In this document: positions 55,052 to 64,000 of the stretch, in pieces | Position numbering within the stretch: position 1 is the stretch's first letter | How the letters are laid out: every line of letters starts with the position of its first letter | Source: Roseomonas gilardii | GTDB lineage: Bacteria; Pseudomonadota; Alphaproteobacteria; Acetobacterales; Acetobacteraceae | Length of the DNA stretch: 64,000 bases | Direction of reading: 5' to 3' | NCBI RefSeq assembly: GCF_001941945.1 | Contig: NZ_CP015584.1 | Location: 310,001-374,000 of the forward strand | Made by a program: the position numbers and the translations under genes | Notes under the pieces: model-generated | Seen by the model: only the letters and a program-made list of their open reading frames with translations | Database searches by the model: none | Told to the model about the DNA's origin: nothing

Positions 55052-55187
55052 AATCCTGAATCCTTTGGTTCATCCGGTAGGAATACATTCTGCGCGAGTG
55101 TAAAAACGGACAGCAAGAAATGCGCGCCCCACGGCAGGGACGCGCATCCATTCGTTCGCATGGCCAAGCCAGGAACCCTTGACGAAG

Positions 55188-55523
55188 CTAGTCCTGAATG
55201 GCGAGCGTCGTCTTGTTGAAACGCACCATCCGCGTGCCGCCATTGCTCGGCAGTTCCACCACGGCGACGCCGCGCCCGAAATCCAGTGCCACGATCCGGT
55301 TCGCCGGATAGCGAGCCTTGATGTTGTTCAGGAGGTCCACTTCCAGAACCTCCTGCACCGAATTGCCCTGGGTGGCGCGGGCCTGCACCTCGGCCCGCTT
55401 CTCCGGGCTCAGTTCGGCCAGCAGAGCTTGGTTATAAGCCGGCGAGCCCTGTGCCATGGCATAATGCGGAAGTACGGGAGCCGAGATCAGAAGAGCGAGA
55501 AGCGTTGCCTGGCGTAACTTCAT
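55188..55523 (-). CDS. Small secreted protein of unknown function
   Basis: The 111-residue product has a clear signal peptide (MKLRQATLLALLISAPVLPH, cleavage near AMA-Q). The mature part is short, with AELSPEKRAEVQARATQGN and a beta-rich end (RIVALDFGRGVAVVELPSN). No family recognised. The ATG follows GGAAGG by nine bases. Longer in-frame starts lack a signal. Confidence 0.65.
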   Translation of the reverse strand: MKLRQATLLALLISAPVLPHYAMAQGSPAYNQALLAELSPEKRAEVQARATQGNSVQEVLEVDLLNNIKARYPANRIVALDFGRGVAVVELPSNGGTRMVRFNKTTLAIQD

Positions 55524-55790
55524 GACCGAGATCCTTCCGTTCGTTGGAGCCCACCTGCCATAGGGAATGACGAGGAACCGTCCCTCCGGCGGCAAAGGCC
55601 TTACAAGGTCCGGATCCGACTGGATCCTGCCCGGCCCAGGAGCCACCACAGAACGATTGGGCCGAGCCAGCAGGATAGGCCCGTCCTTCAGCTGGATGAT
55701 GTGCGGACAGTCCCGGTACTATGCCCAAGATCCCAGAACGGCGTGGTCCGGAACTATCCGTTCCCTGTGCCGCCCGCATGGGGGCCCGGA

Positions 55791-57620
55791 TCAGCGGAAG
55801 GGGAGCAGCCAGGGCACCAGCAGGAGGCTCACCATCATGACCACCATCGTGAAAGGAACGCCGATCTTCACGAAATCGCCGAAGGTGTAGTTCCCCGGAC
55901 CGACCACCAGCGTATTCACCGGCGACGAGATTGGCGTCATGAAAGCCGCGGAGGCCGCAAGTGCCACGGTCATGGCAAAAGGATAGGGCGACGCACCGAG
56001 ATCCTTCGCGACCGCCAGGGCGACCGGTGCCATGAGCACCGCTGTGGCGGTGTTGGAGATGAAGAGGCCTAGTACGGCAGTGATGACGAAAAGGATGGCC
56101 AGCACCGTGCGGGGGGCAGCGTTCCCGGTCAGCGCCAGCACGGCATCGGCGGCGAGGTCGACACCGCCCGTGCGCTGCAGCGCGAGCGAGAAGGGAAGCA
56201 TGCCGACGATGAGGATCAGGCTTTGCCAGCTCACCGACCGATAGGCGCTGCTCATGTCGACGCAGCGGAACAGTCCCATCAGCAGGCAGCCGATCAGCGC
56301 GGCATGGACGTTGGGCACGAGGCCGCTCACCATCAGGCCGACCGTCAGGGCCAGGATCAGGACGGCCTGCGGCGCCCGCTTCGCGGCGGGCAGCACCTCC
56401 TGCATCTCGGCGGGCTGGGTCAGCACGATCAGGTCGGAAGCATTGCGCTGTAGCTCGCGGATATCGCCCCAGAAGCCGATCAGGAGGAGCGTGTCGCCGA
56501 CTTTCAGCTTCTCCTCCAGCAGACTCTGTCCGAAGATCTTCTGGCCGCGACGCAGGCCGATGACGGTCAGCCCATAGGTCGCGCGGACACGGGCCTTGAG
56601 GATGCTCTGGCCGATCAAGGGGGATTCGGGCGGCAGCATCGCCTCGACCATGCCGATCTCTTGCGACTTGTCCAGGAAGTAGGCGCCATCGGAAAGCGGC
56701 ATCCGGCGAAGATGGAAACGGTGCCTCAGCTCGTCGATCTCGACGTGGGACGCCACGACATCGATCAGCAGGACGTCATAGGTCTGTAGCGCGGTCTGGG
56801 CCGAGGGCCGGAGCACCTCCGTTGAGAAGCGCCCGCCGCGCTCGATCGCCAGGATGTTGATGCCGGAATCGCGAAGCGAAAGCTCCTCCAGCTTCTTGCC
56901 GATCAGGGGCGATTCCGGGGAGACACGCACACGGTACTCCCGCTCCGCGAGGCCGTACTGGTCGATCCAGTCTCGGAGGCTGACACGCGGCCGGGCCACT
57001 GCCGTCTCCGGCCCGCCAGCCAGCAGGCGGCGCGCGAAAAGCATATAGCCGAAGCCCAGGATCAGGAGCGGCAGGCCGAACGGCGTGAAGCTGAAGAAGT
57101 GGAAGCCCCCGGCGCCCTGTCGCATCAGTTCCGCATTCACCACGAGGTTCGGGGTCGTGGCGACCAGTGTCATCATGCCGCTGATCAGCGCCGCGACGCT
57201 GAGCGGCATCATGAGCTGGCGCGGCGGTGTCCCGGTGTTCTGGCAGATGCGCAGGACCACGGGGATGAAGATCGCCACCACGGCCGTGGAACTCATGAAT
57301 GAACCAAGGCCGCCGACCACCAGCATGAGCAGGACGAGCAGGCGCGTCGGGCTGCTGCCGGCCCTGGCATTGAGCCAGTCGCCCAGGCGCCGCGCCACTC
57401 CGGTCCGGACCAACCCCTCCCCGATCACGAACAGCGCGGCGATCAGAACGATGTTCGGGTCCGCGAAGCCGGCCAGCGTCTCGTTCACCGTCACCACGCC
57501 CGTGAAAGGCATGGCAGCCATCATGATCAGGGCCACCGCATCCATCCGGGGGCGGTTGAGCACGAACATCACGATGGCCGCGACGAGAAGAAGAAGGATG
57601 GCGGCGAGCGAAGACGTCAT
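55791..57620 (-). CDS. SLC13/DASS-type permease with two TrkA-C domains
   Basis: The 609-residue protein has an SLC13-like transporter core of about 12 helices with SSTAVVAIFIPVVL in the first half and SNTATAVLMAPVAL in the second, both matching the Na+/substrate site. Two TrkA-C (RCK_C) domains are inserted mid-protein (regions starting near VRVSPESPLIGKKLEELSL and MLPPESPLIGQSILKA). Relatives move dicarboxylates, sulfate or other anions. ATG at 57620 has only a weak ribosome site. Confidence 0.88.
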   Translation of the reverse strand: MTSSLAAILLLLVAAIVMFVLNRPRMDAVALIMMAAMPFTGVVTVNETLAGFADPNIVLIAALFVIGEGLVRTGVARRLGDWLNARAGSSPTRLLVLLMLVVGGLGSFMSSTAVVAIFIPVVLRICQNTGTPPRQLMMPLSVAALISGMMTLVATTPNLVVNAELMRQGAGGFHFFSFTPFGLPLLILGFGYMLFARRLLAGGPETAVARPRVSLRDWIDQYGLAEREYRVRVSPESPLIGKKLEELSLRDSGINILAIERGGRFSTEVLRPSAQTALQTYDVLLIDVVASHVEIDELRHRFHLRRMPLSDGAYFLDKSQEIGMVEAMLPPESPLIGQSILKARVRATYGLTVIGLRRGQKIFGQSLLEEKLKVGDTLLLIGFWGDIRELQRNASDLIVLTQPAEMQEVLPAAKRAPQAVLILALTVGLMVSGLVPNVHAALIGCLLMGLFRCVDMSSAYRSVSWQSLILIVGMLPFSLALQRTGGVDLAADAVLALTGNAAPRTVLAILFVITAVLGLFISNTATAVLMAPVALAVAKDLGASPYPFAMTVALAASAAFMTPISSPVNTLVVGPGNYTFGDFVKIGVPFTMVVMMVSLLLVPWLLPFR

Positions 57621-57727
57621 GGAAGATCTCTGCGGATGGAGAGGCACGCTGGGGGATGGCTGGCGCCGCTGTCTGCCCGTGTCCCGCGCGATGCCAGGAA
57701 GCGATGCCGGGCTTCCGTGCCGGGCGG

Positions 57728-59329
57728 TTAGCCCGGCCCCCAGGGCAGGCCCAGCAGGAACCAGCCCGCGAAGAACAGCGTCCAGATCACGCAGAGCACG
57801 AGCACATAAGGCAGCATCAGGGCGATCACCGTTCCGATGCCCGCATCTTCCTGATACTTCTGGCAGAAGACGACGATCATCGCGAAATAGGCGTTGAGCG
57901 GCGTGATGGCGTTGATAGGCGAATCCCCGACCCGGTAGGCGGCCAGCACGGCCTCGGGATCGACCTGGAGACGCATCAGCAGCGGTACGAAGATCGGCGC
58001 GAAGATGGCCCATTTCGCGACGGCACCCGTCAGGATCAGGTCCAGGAGAAAGGTGACGATCACGAAGCCGACCAGCAACCACAGCGCATCCAGGTTGGCC
58101 CGCTGCAGGATATCCGCCAGCGAGACGGCGGCAAGGGTTGCCATGTTCGTGTAGTTGAAGAAGGCGATGAACTGGCTGATCACCAGCAGCAGGAGGATCA
58201 GCCCGGCGAGGTTGCCGATCGCCTTCTGCATCGCGGCAATGACCGCGTTCGTGTCCTTCAAGGTTCGCGCACCAATCCCATAGGCGGCGCCGCTGGCCAG
58301 GAAGATCAGCGCGATGGAGACGATCAGGCTGTTCATGAAGGGGGAGTTGCCGACGATCGCGCCTGTCACCGGATGCCTCAGGGGCGCCCCGGGTGGCAGG
58401 GTCAGCAATCCCAGCAGCACGGTGACACCGATCAAGGCATAAAGGGCGTAGCGCAGCCCGCGGCGCTCATCCTCGGACAGACCTGTATCCTCGGTAACAG
58501 TATAGCTGCCCTTGTATGCGCCGAGCCGCGGCTCGATCATCCGGTCGTTGACCAGGGAGATCAGCACGGTCAGCATGATGACTGACCCGATCGAGAACCA
58601 GAGATTGGCGGCGAGATCGATCGAGATATTCGGGTTGACCAGGTGGATCGCGTCGTTGGTGATCTCGGTCAGGATTCCATCGGTCGGTACGATCATGATG
58701 TTGACGAGAAAGGCGGAAGCTACCGCTGCGAAAGCCAGGCCCAGCCCGGCGAGGGGATGCCGCCCGACGCTGATGAAGGCCGCGGCGGCGAGCGGGATCA
58801 GCACGAGGTAGCCCGCATCCGCCGCGATGGAGGAGAGGATGCCGATGAAGACCAGGATATAGGTCAGCGCGGCAGGCGGGGCGACGATCACCAGCTTTCG
58901 AATCAGTGCCTGGATCAGCCCGGATTCCTCTGCCACCCCGACGCCGGTCATGGCGATGATGATCACCCCCACAGCATTGAAGTTCATGAAGTTCTGGACG
59001 ATGCCGGTGAACATGAACCGGATGCCGTCGATGCTCAGCAGGTTGCGCGCGGACACGGTGTGATCGACCAGCTCGTCCGTTTCCAGGTCGAAGGTCTGAT
59101 AGGACACCCGCGCACCCAACAAGGACAGGGCGCAGGACAGCAGGATGACCAGCGCGATCAGGATCACGAAGATCATCACCGGGTGCGGGACACGGTTGCC
59201 GATCCGCTCGACGACGTCGAGCGTCTTCTGCATGAAGGTCTTGTGCTCCGGCGCGGCTCCTTCCAGCGGGCGTTCCCCGCCGGGAGGAGCCGCGTGCGGA
59301 TAGTCCGGTTCAGCGTGTGGCGAGAGCAT
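57728..59329 (-). CDS. AbgT-family transporter
   Basis: The 533-residue transporter has about 12 helices with AbgT features: N-terminal LDVVERIGNRVPHPVMIFVI, TPRLG-like loops, PTDGILTEITNDA and C-terminal SPINAITPLNAYFAM. AbgT proteins import p-aminobenzoyl-glutamate or export sulfonamides. AGGA is six bases before ATG (59329). It overlaps the M20 peptidase stop by 20 bases, a tight pairing typical of peptide-uptake/hydrolysis units. Confidence 0.9.
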   Translation of the reverse strand: MLSPHAEPDYPHAAPPGGERPLEGAAPEHKTFMQKTLDVVERIGNRVPHPVMIFVILIALVILLSCALSLLGARVSYQTFDLETDELVDHTVSARNLLSIDGIRFMFTGIVQNFMNFNAVGVIIIAMTGVGVAEESGLIQALIRKLVIVAPPAALTYILVFIGILSSIAADAGYLVLIPLAAAAFISVGRHPLAGLGLAFAAVASAFLVNIMIVPTDGILTEITNDAIHLVNPNISIDLAANLWFSIGSVIMLTVLISLVNDRMIEPRLGAYKGSYTVTEDTGLSEDERRGLRYALYALIGVTVLLGLLTLPPGAPLRHPVTGAIVGNSPFMNSLIVSIALIFLASGAAYGIGARTLKDTNAVIAAMQKAIGNLAGLILLLLVISQFIAFFNYTNMATLAAVSLADILQRANLDALWLLVGFVIVTFLLDLILTGAVAKWAIFAPIFVPLLMRLQVDPEAVLAAYRVGDSPINAITPLNAYFAMIVVFCQKYQEDAGIGTVIALMLPYVLVLCVIWTLFFAGWFLLGLPWGPG

Positions 59330-60713
59330 GGAGTATCCTGGCCCAGGAACGTGTGCCCCGGTGAAAGCTTTCGAGATCGTATTTCTCGTTGGGGCTGTGG
59401 ATGCGGTCGTCCTCCAGCGCGAAGCCGGCGAGGACCACATCCATGCCCAAGGCCTGTTTCAGTTCATGCGTGACGGGAATCGAACCGCCGCCACCGATGA
59501 AAACCGCGGGCTGGCCCCACTCCGCGGTCAGGGCCTCTCGCGCCTTCGCGAAAGCCGGATCGTCGATAGGGAAGCGGATCGCCCGGCCGGCGCCATGCTC
59601 CAGGAACTCCACCCGGCAATCCGCCGGGATCCGGGCACGGACGAAGTCGCGGAATGCCTGTCGGACCGCATGGGGATCCTGGTCGAAGACGAGGCGAAAG
59701 GAAACCTTCGCGGAGGCGGTGGCGGGGATCACGGTCTTGAACCCCGCGCCCTGATACCCGCCTCCCATGCCGTTGACCTCGCAGGTCGGACGTGACCAGA
59801 CCATTTCCAGGACACTGCGCCCCTTCTCGCCGGCCGGCGCGGAAAGCCCGACCGCACCCAGGAAGGCTGCGGTGTCGAAACCCAGGCTCTCCCATTGCTG
59901 CCGCAGGGTCTCGGGCAGTTCTGGCACGCCGTCATAGAAGCCGGGCAGGGTGACCCTGCCCTCGGCATCGTGCAGATCGGCCAGGATCCGGGCCAGGATG
60001 TGGTTCGGATTGGCGGCCGCCGAACCGTAGAAACCTGAGTGCAGGTCGCGGTCGGCGGCGTGGATGATGACCTCCTCGCCGCAAAGGCCCCGCAACATCG
60101 TCTGGATCGCGGGAATCCCAGGGGCCCACATGTTCGTGTCGCAGATCAGGCCGATATCGGCCTTCAGTTCCGAAGCATGCTGACGCAGGAAGGCAGGAAG
60201 GTTCGCGCCGCCCGATTCCTCTTCGCCTTCGATCAGCAGGGTGACGGCGATCGGCAGGTTGCCGTGGATGACCTTCCAGGCCCGGCATGCCTCGATGAAG
60301 GTCATGACCTGCCCCTTGTCGTCCGAGGCACCGCGCGCCCGGATCACCCGCCTGCCGTCGGGCCGGGTTTCCAGACGGGGGTCGAAGGGATCATGCTCCC
60401 AGTATTCCAGCGGATCGACGGGCTGGACATCGTAATGGCCATAGAAGAGAGCCGAGGTGCCGCCCTGGCTGGTGGTTTCTCCTGCTGTGCGGGCAACCAC
60501 GATAGGGTGGCCGGGTGTCCCATGGGCGGCGGCCTCGAAGCCGATGCTCCGCAGGTCCTGCACCAGCCAGTCCGCGCAGGACCGGCAGTCGTCTGCATAG
60601 GCGGGGTCCGTGGAGATGGAACGGATGCGGAGCAGGGCGAAGAGCCGCTCCAGGCTCGCCTCCAGGTCAGAGTCGATGCGTGCCAGGACCTGATCCAACG
60701 TATTCGTGGACAT
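59310..60713 (-). CDS. M20-family metallopeptidase (dipeptidase)
   Basis: The 467-residue zinc exopeptidase has H-x-D in FYGHYDVQPVDP (near residue 95), bridging Asp in ASDDKGQVMTF, the Glu-Glu pair in LIEGEEESGG, another metal Asp in LICDTNMW and a C-terminal His (PVTHELKQALG). A dimerisation lid domain lies mid-protein. GGAGG is four bases before ATG. Paired with AbgT, it likely cleaves imported dipeptides or aminoacyl-Glu compounds. Confidence 0.92.
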   Translation of the reverse strand: MSTNTLDQVLARIDSDLEASLERLFALLRIRSISTDPAYADDCRSCADWLVQDLRSIGFEAAAHGTPGHPIVVARTAGETTSQGGTSALFYGHYDVQPVDPLEYWEHDPFDPRLETRPDGRRVIRARGASDDKGQVMTFIEACRAWKVIHGNLPIAVTLLIEGEEESGGANLPAFLRQHASELKADIGLICDTNMWAPGIPAIQTMLRGLCGEEVIIHAADRDLHSGFYGSAAANPNHILARILADLHDAEGRVTLPGFYDGVPELPETLRQQWESLGFDTAAFLGAVGLSAPAGEKGRSVLEMVWSRPTCEVNGMGGGYQGAGFKTVIPATASAKVSFRLVFDQDPHAVRQAFRDFVRARIPADCRVEFLEHGAGRAIRFPIDDPAFAKAREALTAEWGQPAVFIGGGGSIPVTHELKQALGMDVVLAGFALEDDRIHSPNEKYDLESFHRGTRSWARILHALATR

Positions 60714-60971
60714 TCCGCCTCCCTCCCCGCAGACCGAACGGAAACCCACGAGGCTTCGGCAGGGGTTGCCGTTCCAACCGGTGGCGGTTCCGCGATCCGG
60801 ACCTTCGACGGGCGATTCCCGCCGGCCCGGCTACGACGAAGGGGGGGGCGAGAAGCTAACTGTCGAGGAAGGCTAATTCTTTCGGCGGCTGGCGGCCATA
60901 GGCCATGGATGCCGCCGCTGTGCACCCCGTCCCAGGATGGATCAAAAGCGCAGCGGAAGGGCCGCTGGCAG

Positions 60972-62144
60972 TCATGCGGGCGGCACGGCCCCACGCCTGT
61001 TCCCGGCACCTAGCCGTCGGAGCAGGCCGCCGAAGTCAAGGTCGCAGGACGCGGAATGCATGGTCTCCGCCCCGATGGCCCGAAGGCCCTGTCGGCTGGC
61101 CGCACGCGCCTCGCCCGGCGTGTAGCCGAACTCCCGCCGGAAAACCCGGCTGAAGGCGGAGGCATCGAAGAAGCCCAACTGCTCGCCGATCTCGGCCACC
61201 GAGGTATGGCAGCCGGGCTCCGAGAGCATCGCATGCGCCATGCGCAGGCGCTGTCCCTGTATGTAGTGAGCCACGCCACCATGCGGTTCGAAGAGCCGGT
61301 AGAGGTTCGATCGCGAGACACCCGCCAGGCTGCAGATCCTCTGCGGGTCGAGCGTGGCACGGCCGATATTCTGCCGGATCACATGCCTTATCCGTTCCAT
61401 CCGGGCGGTCGCCTTGTCCGCAGGCGAAACGGTCCCCGGTGCGATGCCGGCGAGGAGGCAGGCCGCGATCATGGAACGTGTCGCCGAGGCCAGGACCGGC
61501 ACTTGTTCCGGCGTCATCGCCGACAGGCGTCGTTCCAGCAGCAGCAGGTAGTCCGCCAGAAGCGCCGCGCCGGGGGTTTCGAGAACGCCGGCCCCGAGCG
61601 CGGCCAGACCCATGGAAAGCTCCGGAAAAGCGTCGCGCGGGATATAGAGCGAGAGCCAGTCCGCGTTGGTCCGGTCGCTCTCGGAGGGCTCGCCGAGCGA
61701 AAACAGGGCCAGCACCTCCGGGCTTGTGACGAAACAGGCCGATGCGGAGCGGTACCGGGACGTGCCGGTCCGGGCCACGCGCAGCACCCAGTGATCGATC
61801 GAGTCGCGACGGATCTGACGGGCGCTGCGTTCGATCGACACGCCCGGTGCCGTGTTGCGGCTCAGGGCGAGGGCGCCGAAGGACCAGATCACGTTGCGGC
61901 CGGAGAAGCCCGGACCCGGGCTCCCCGTCGGCACGATGGTGTTGAAGGACTTGTACGTGCTCTGCCACAGGTCGAGACGGCTGCGCGGTTCGACGAGATC
62001 GGTCGAGAAGATCACCGGCTGAAGCGGGGATGGGTCTGTTCCGTGGGATGCGGGGGGCGGCGAGGCATGCCGCTCCACTCCCGCTGGTCCAACCATGGAA
62101 GGACCAGTGTGATGCACCGGAGCGTTCGCGCTCACACGGTTCAT
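60972..62144 (-). CDS. AraC-family transcriptional regulator
   Basis: The 390-residue activator has an N-terminal ligand-binding-like region with conserved RLDLWQSTYKSF and a C-terminal double HTH: ICSLAGVSRSNLYRLF and VAEIGEQLGFFDASAFSRVF ending RREFGYTPGEARA. GGAG is eight bases before ATG. It lies 258 bases after the M20 gene, with nothing recognisable between; its target is unknown, possibly the M20/AbgT pair. Confidence 0.88.
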   Translation of the reverse strand: MNRVSANAPVHHTGPSMVGPAGVERHASPPPASHGTDPSPLQPVIFSTDLVEPRSRLDLWQSTYKSFNTIVPTGSPGPGFSGRNVIWSFGALALSRNTAPGVSIERSARQIRRDSIDHWVLRVARTGTSRYRSASACFVTSPEVLALFSLGEPSESDRTNADWLSLYIPRDAFPELSMGLAALGAGVLETPGAALLADYLLLLERRLSAMTPEQVPVLASATRSMIAACLLAGIAPGTVSPADKATARMERIRHVIRQNIGRATLDPQRICSLAGVSRSNLYRLFEPHGGVAHYIQGQRLRMAHAMLSEPGCHTSVAEIGEQLGFFDASAFSRVFRREFGYTPGEARAASRQGLRAIGAETMHSASCDLDFGGLLRRLGAGNRRGAVPPA

Positions 62145-62342
62145 ATCTCCTACTCCAGACCCATGCTGCCCGTAGCCAGGCTAGGCCAGGGCCGGGCCAG
62201 GACGTGTCCGCCACCAACATACATCATTTCGGAAGCGGTTTACATGGTCCGGATAGCCGCCCGTTGCAGGCGACCAGTCTGGCCGGAATGCGGAGCATCA
62301 CCGGCGGCGATCCCAGGTGGACTCGCACCAACCAGCCCGGTG

Positions 62343-63416
62343 TCAGCCGAGCTGGGGGATGGGGACCAGGGCGCTGCGGAGGAGCGACTTGCATCGCGCC
62401 CATGACCAGCCCTCCGCATGGCTCCGGCAAACCGCACGGTCCATGGCGAGGGCATCGAGACAGGCAACGCGAAGGTCCTCGTTCATGGCGCCAACGGGAT
62501 TCGGCGCACCGCCCAGCACATCCAGGGGGCCCGGGACAGGGAAGGCGGCGACGGGCGTTCCGCTCGCCAGGGCCTCCAGCATCACCAGGCCGAAGGTGTC
62601 CGTGCGGGAGGGGAAAACCAGGACATCCGCATCCGCGTAGCAGGCCGCCAGCACCTCTCCGTGCTTCTGACCCAGGAAGTGTGCATCCGGGAAGCGGGCC
62701 TGAAGCGCCGCGCGTCGCGGTCCGTCGCCCACTACCACCTTCGAGCCCGGGAGATCGAGGCTCAGGAAAGCCTCGATGTTCTTCTCCACCGCCACCCGGC
62801 CGAAGCAGGCGAAGACCGGGCGCTGAAGCCCGGCATAAGGGTCAAGCGAGCCGCCCCGTAGCCCTGGCCGGAAGCGTTCCAGATCCACCCCGCGAGTCCA
62901 GAGCCGGAGGTTCGGGAAGCCACGGCCTTCCATCTCCCGCAACAGGGAGGGAGTCGCGGCCAGTGTGCCGGCGGAAGCGGCATGGAAGCGGCGCAGGACG
63001 GCCCAGGACCAGCTTGGCGGCACGCGCGCCCGCAGGTGCAGGTAGTCCGGAAAGCGCGTGTGGAAGGAGGTCGTGAAAGGCCAGCCACGGCGGCGGCAGG
63101 CCGCTCGCATCATCCAGCCCAGCGGTCCTTCCGTGGCGATATGGATGGTCTGCGGCCGGAAGGCTTCCGCCTGGGCCTCCACCGAGGCGCGGGAGAAGCA
63201 GGCGAGCCGGATCTCCGGATAGGAGGGCATGGGCAGGGAGGCGAAACGGTCGGGGCCGAGAACCTCGACCACGTCGCCGTCGCGCCGGAGGAGATCGGCG
63301 ACGGTCCGCAACGTCCGCACGACACCGTTGACCTGCGGTTCCCAGGCATCCGAGACGATCAGGATGCGCGCGGGTGCCGAGGGGAGCTGGCTGGGCGCGC
63401 CGGGCGTCCGCTGCAT
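62343..63416 (-). CDS. GT4-family glycosyltransferase
   Basis: The 357-residue GT-B enzyme has an N-terminal RILIVSDAWEPQVNGVVRTL, SFHTRFPDYLHL, and a nucleotide-sugar site FGRVAVEKNIEAFL followed by TFGLVMLEALASGTPVAAFP. Best-known relatives are phosphatidylinositol alpha-mannosyltransferases and GDP-mannose-dependent enzymes; acceptor unknown. It is a monocistronic-looking gene near the right end. Confidence 0.88.
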   Translation of the reverse strand: MQRTPGAPSQLPSAPARILIVSDAWEPQVNGVVRTLRTVADLLRRDGDVVEVLGPDRFASLPMPSYPEIRLACFSRASVEAQAEAFRPQTIHIATEGPLGWMMRAACRRRGWPFTTSFHTRFPDYLHLRARVPPSWSWAVLRRFHAASAGTLAATPSLLREMEGRGFPNLRLWTRGVDLERFRPGLRGGSLDPYAGLQRPVFACFGRVAVEKNIEAFLSLDLPGSKVVVGDGPRRAALQARFPDAHFLGQKHGEVLAACYADADVLVFPSRTDTFGLVMLEALASGTPVAAFPVPGPLDVLGGAPNPVGAMNEDLRVACLDALAMDRAVCRSHAEGWSWARCKSLLRSALVPIPQLG

Positions 63417-63563
63417 CAGGCAGGCACCGGCTGCACGATCAGCCGGTGGCGCCTCGCGAATGTCTGTTGCATCCGATGCCCGGTAGCCCGTTGTGCCGCC
63501 GGTATAGGGTCTGCCCCACCTACCCAGAGTGAAGATTCGTTGAAAGCCGGTGAGCGGGCTGAT

Positions 63564-64000
63564 TCAGGGGCGCAGCATCTGCAGTTCCGGACCGGAACGG
63601 AGCCGTTCGTCGCCACGGAAGGCCGTGTCCACGGTGATGACGCCGCCGACCACACGGGAGACGCAGGCGCAGATCCTGCGGCCTTCCTCGTGCTGATGGT
63701 CGCTGAAGAAGACATCGCGATGATCCACGATGCCATCGGCATCCAGCACGTCCATCGCGCACAGGCCGCATTCGCCACGCCGGCAGTCGGACAGGACCCC
63801 GACGCCGCTGGCCTCCAGCGCCTCCAGCATGCTGCTGTTGGCCGGCACCCGCACCTCCAGGCCCAGGCGAGGAAGCCGGACGGTGAAGGCCTCGGTCGGA
63901 TGGCGGCCGGAGGAACCGAAGGTCTCGAAAACCAGCCGGGCGCGGGGCCTGCCCGCAGCGGCCCATTCGCGCTTCGCCGCCTCCAGCAGACCGATGGGGC
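63564..64000 (-). CDS. Ferredoxin-reductase C-terminus (phthalate-type/VanB-like), cut by right edge
   Basis: The visible 145 residues are the C-terminal end of an oxygenase reductase: the last strands of the NAD domain (PIGLLEAAKREWAAAG, RLVFETFGSS) and a plant-type [2Fe-2S] ferredoxin domain with CRRGECGLC and a fourth Cys in RICACVSRV. This arrangement, ferredoxin at the C-terminus, is that of phthalate or vanillate demethylase reductases. The start and FMN/NAD domains lie beyond 64000. An oxygenase partner would be expected there. Confidence 0.85.
   Translation of the reverse strand, partial: PIGLLEAAKREWAAAGRPRARLVFETFGSSGRHPTEAFTVRLPRLGLEVRVPANSSMLEALEASGVGVLSDCRRGECGLCAMDVLDADGIVDHRDVFFSDHQHEEGRRICACVSRVVGGVITVDTAFRGDERLRSGPELQMLRP

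Overview
This is a GC-rich, gene-dense chromosomal window of the kind found in Acetobacteraceae/Roseomonas-like Alphaproteobacteria. That placement is inference from base composition, a Bug/TctC receptor, AAHS-type transporters, patatin and 3-hydroxybutyrate genes, and sugar ABC operons; no rRNA or other phylogenetic marker is present. No tRNA, CRISPR array or prophage was seen. Nearly all genes are on the minus strand. The only plus-strand genes are the CMD/patatin/bdhA trio, the ben regulator, a MarR gene and a YncE-like gene, plus one decayed remnant.

Layout. 1-911: remnant of an ISL3 transposase fused to a truncated LysR gene. 1379-3928: plus-strand trio of CMD-family protein, patatin-like lipase and 3-hydroxybutyrate dehydrogenase. 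A run of three hairpins then separates it from the convergent minus-strand array. 4174-16497: twelve co-directional genes, benABCD-catABC-transporter-flavin monooxygenase-EamA-TctC-transporter. These encode conversion of benzoate to catechol and on to 3-oxoadipate enol-lactone, with at least two aromatic-acid permeases. A divergent LysR gene (BenM/CatM type) with a CTG start lies beside a two-dyad operator. 17790-17990: decayed TctC-like gene. 17965-23090: MFS transporter, six-Asp-box beta-propeller, alpha/beta hydrolase, acyl-CoA-dehydrogenase-type monooxygenase and flavin reductase, with a divergent MarR gene and an A/T-rich dyad between.

23837-32887: a LacI-headed operon joining a sugar-type ABC importer and an MGH1/GH63-like glycosidase to two COG2159 amidohydrolases and a Rieske ferredoxin. 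This is the least explained combination in the window. 33192-34334: YncE-like secreted propeller behind a strong Fur-box match. 34507-36492: large alpha/beta-hydrolase lipoprotein. 36638-43399: second LacI-headed sugar operon with a GH4 glycosidase and a clear palindromic operator. 43580-46166: GntP permease and a second patatin. 46239-50425: two-gene RND efflux pump. 50806-55051: asparaginase, DHA2-type MFS, glutaminase and a DUF1269 protein. 55188-60713: small secreted protein, SLC13 permease, AbgT transporter and M20 peptidase. 60972-63416: AraC regulator and GT4 glycosyltransferase. 63564-64000: C-terminal end of a ferredoxin-reductase that runs off the right edge.

Taken together this is a catabolic and transport region: aromatic acids feed the catechol ortho pathway, and separate operons take up sugars, peptides or dicarboxylates, each with its own regulator.
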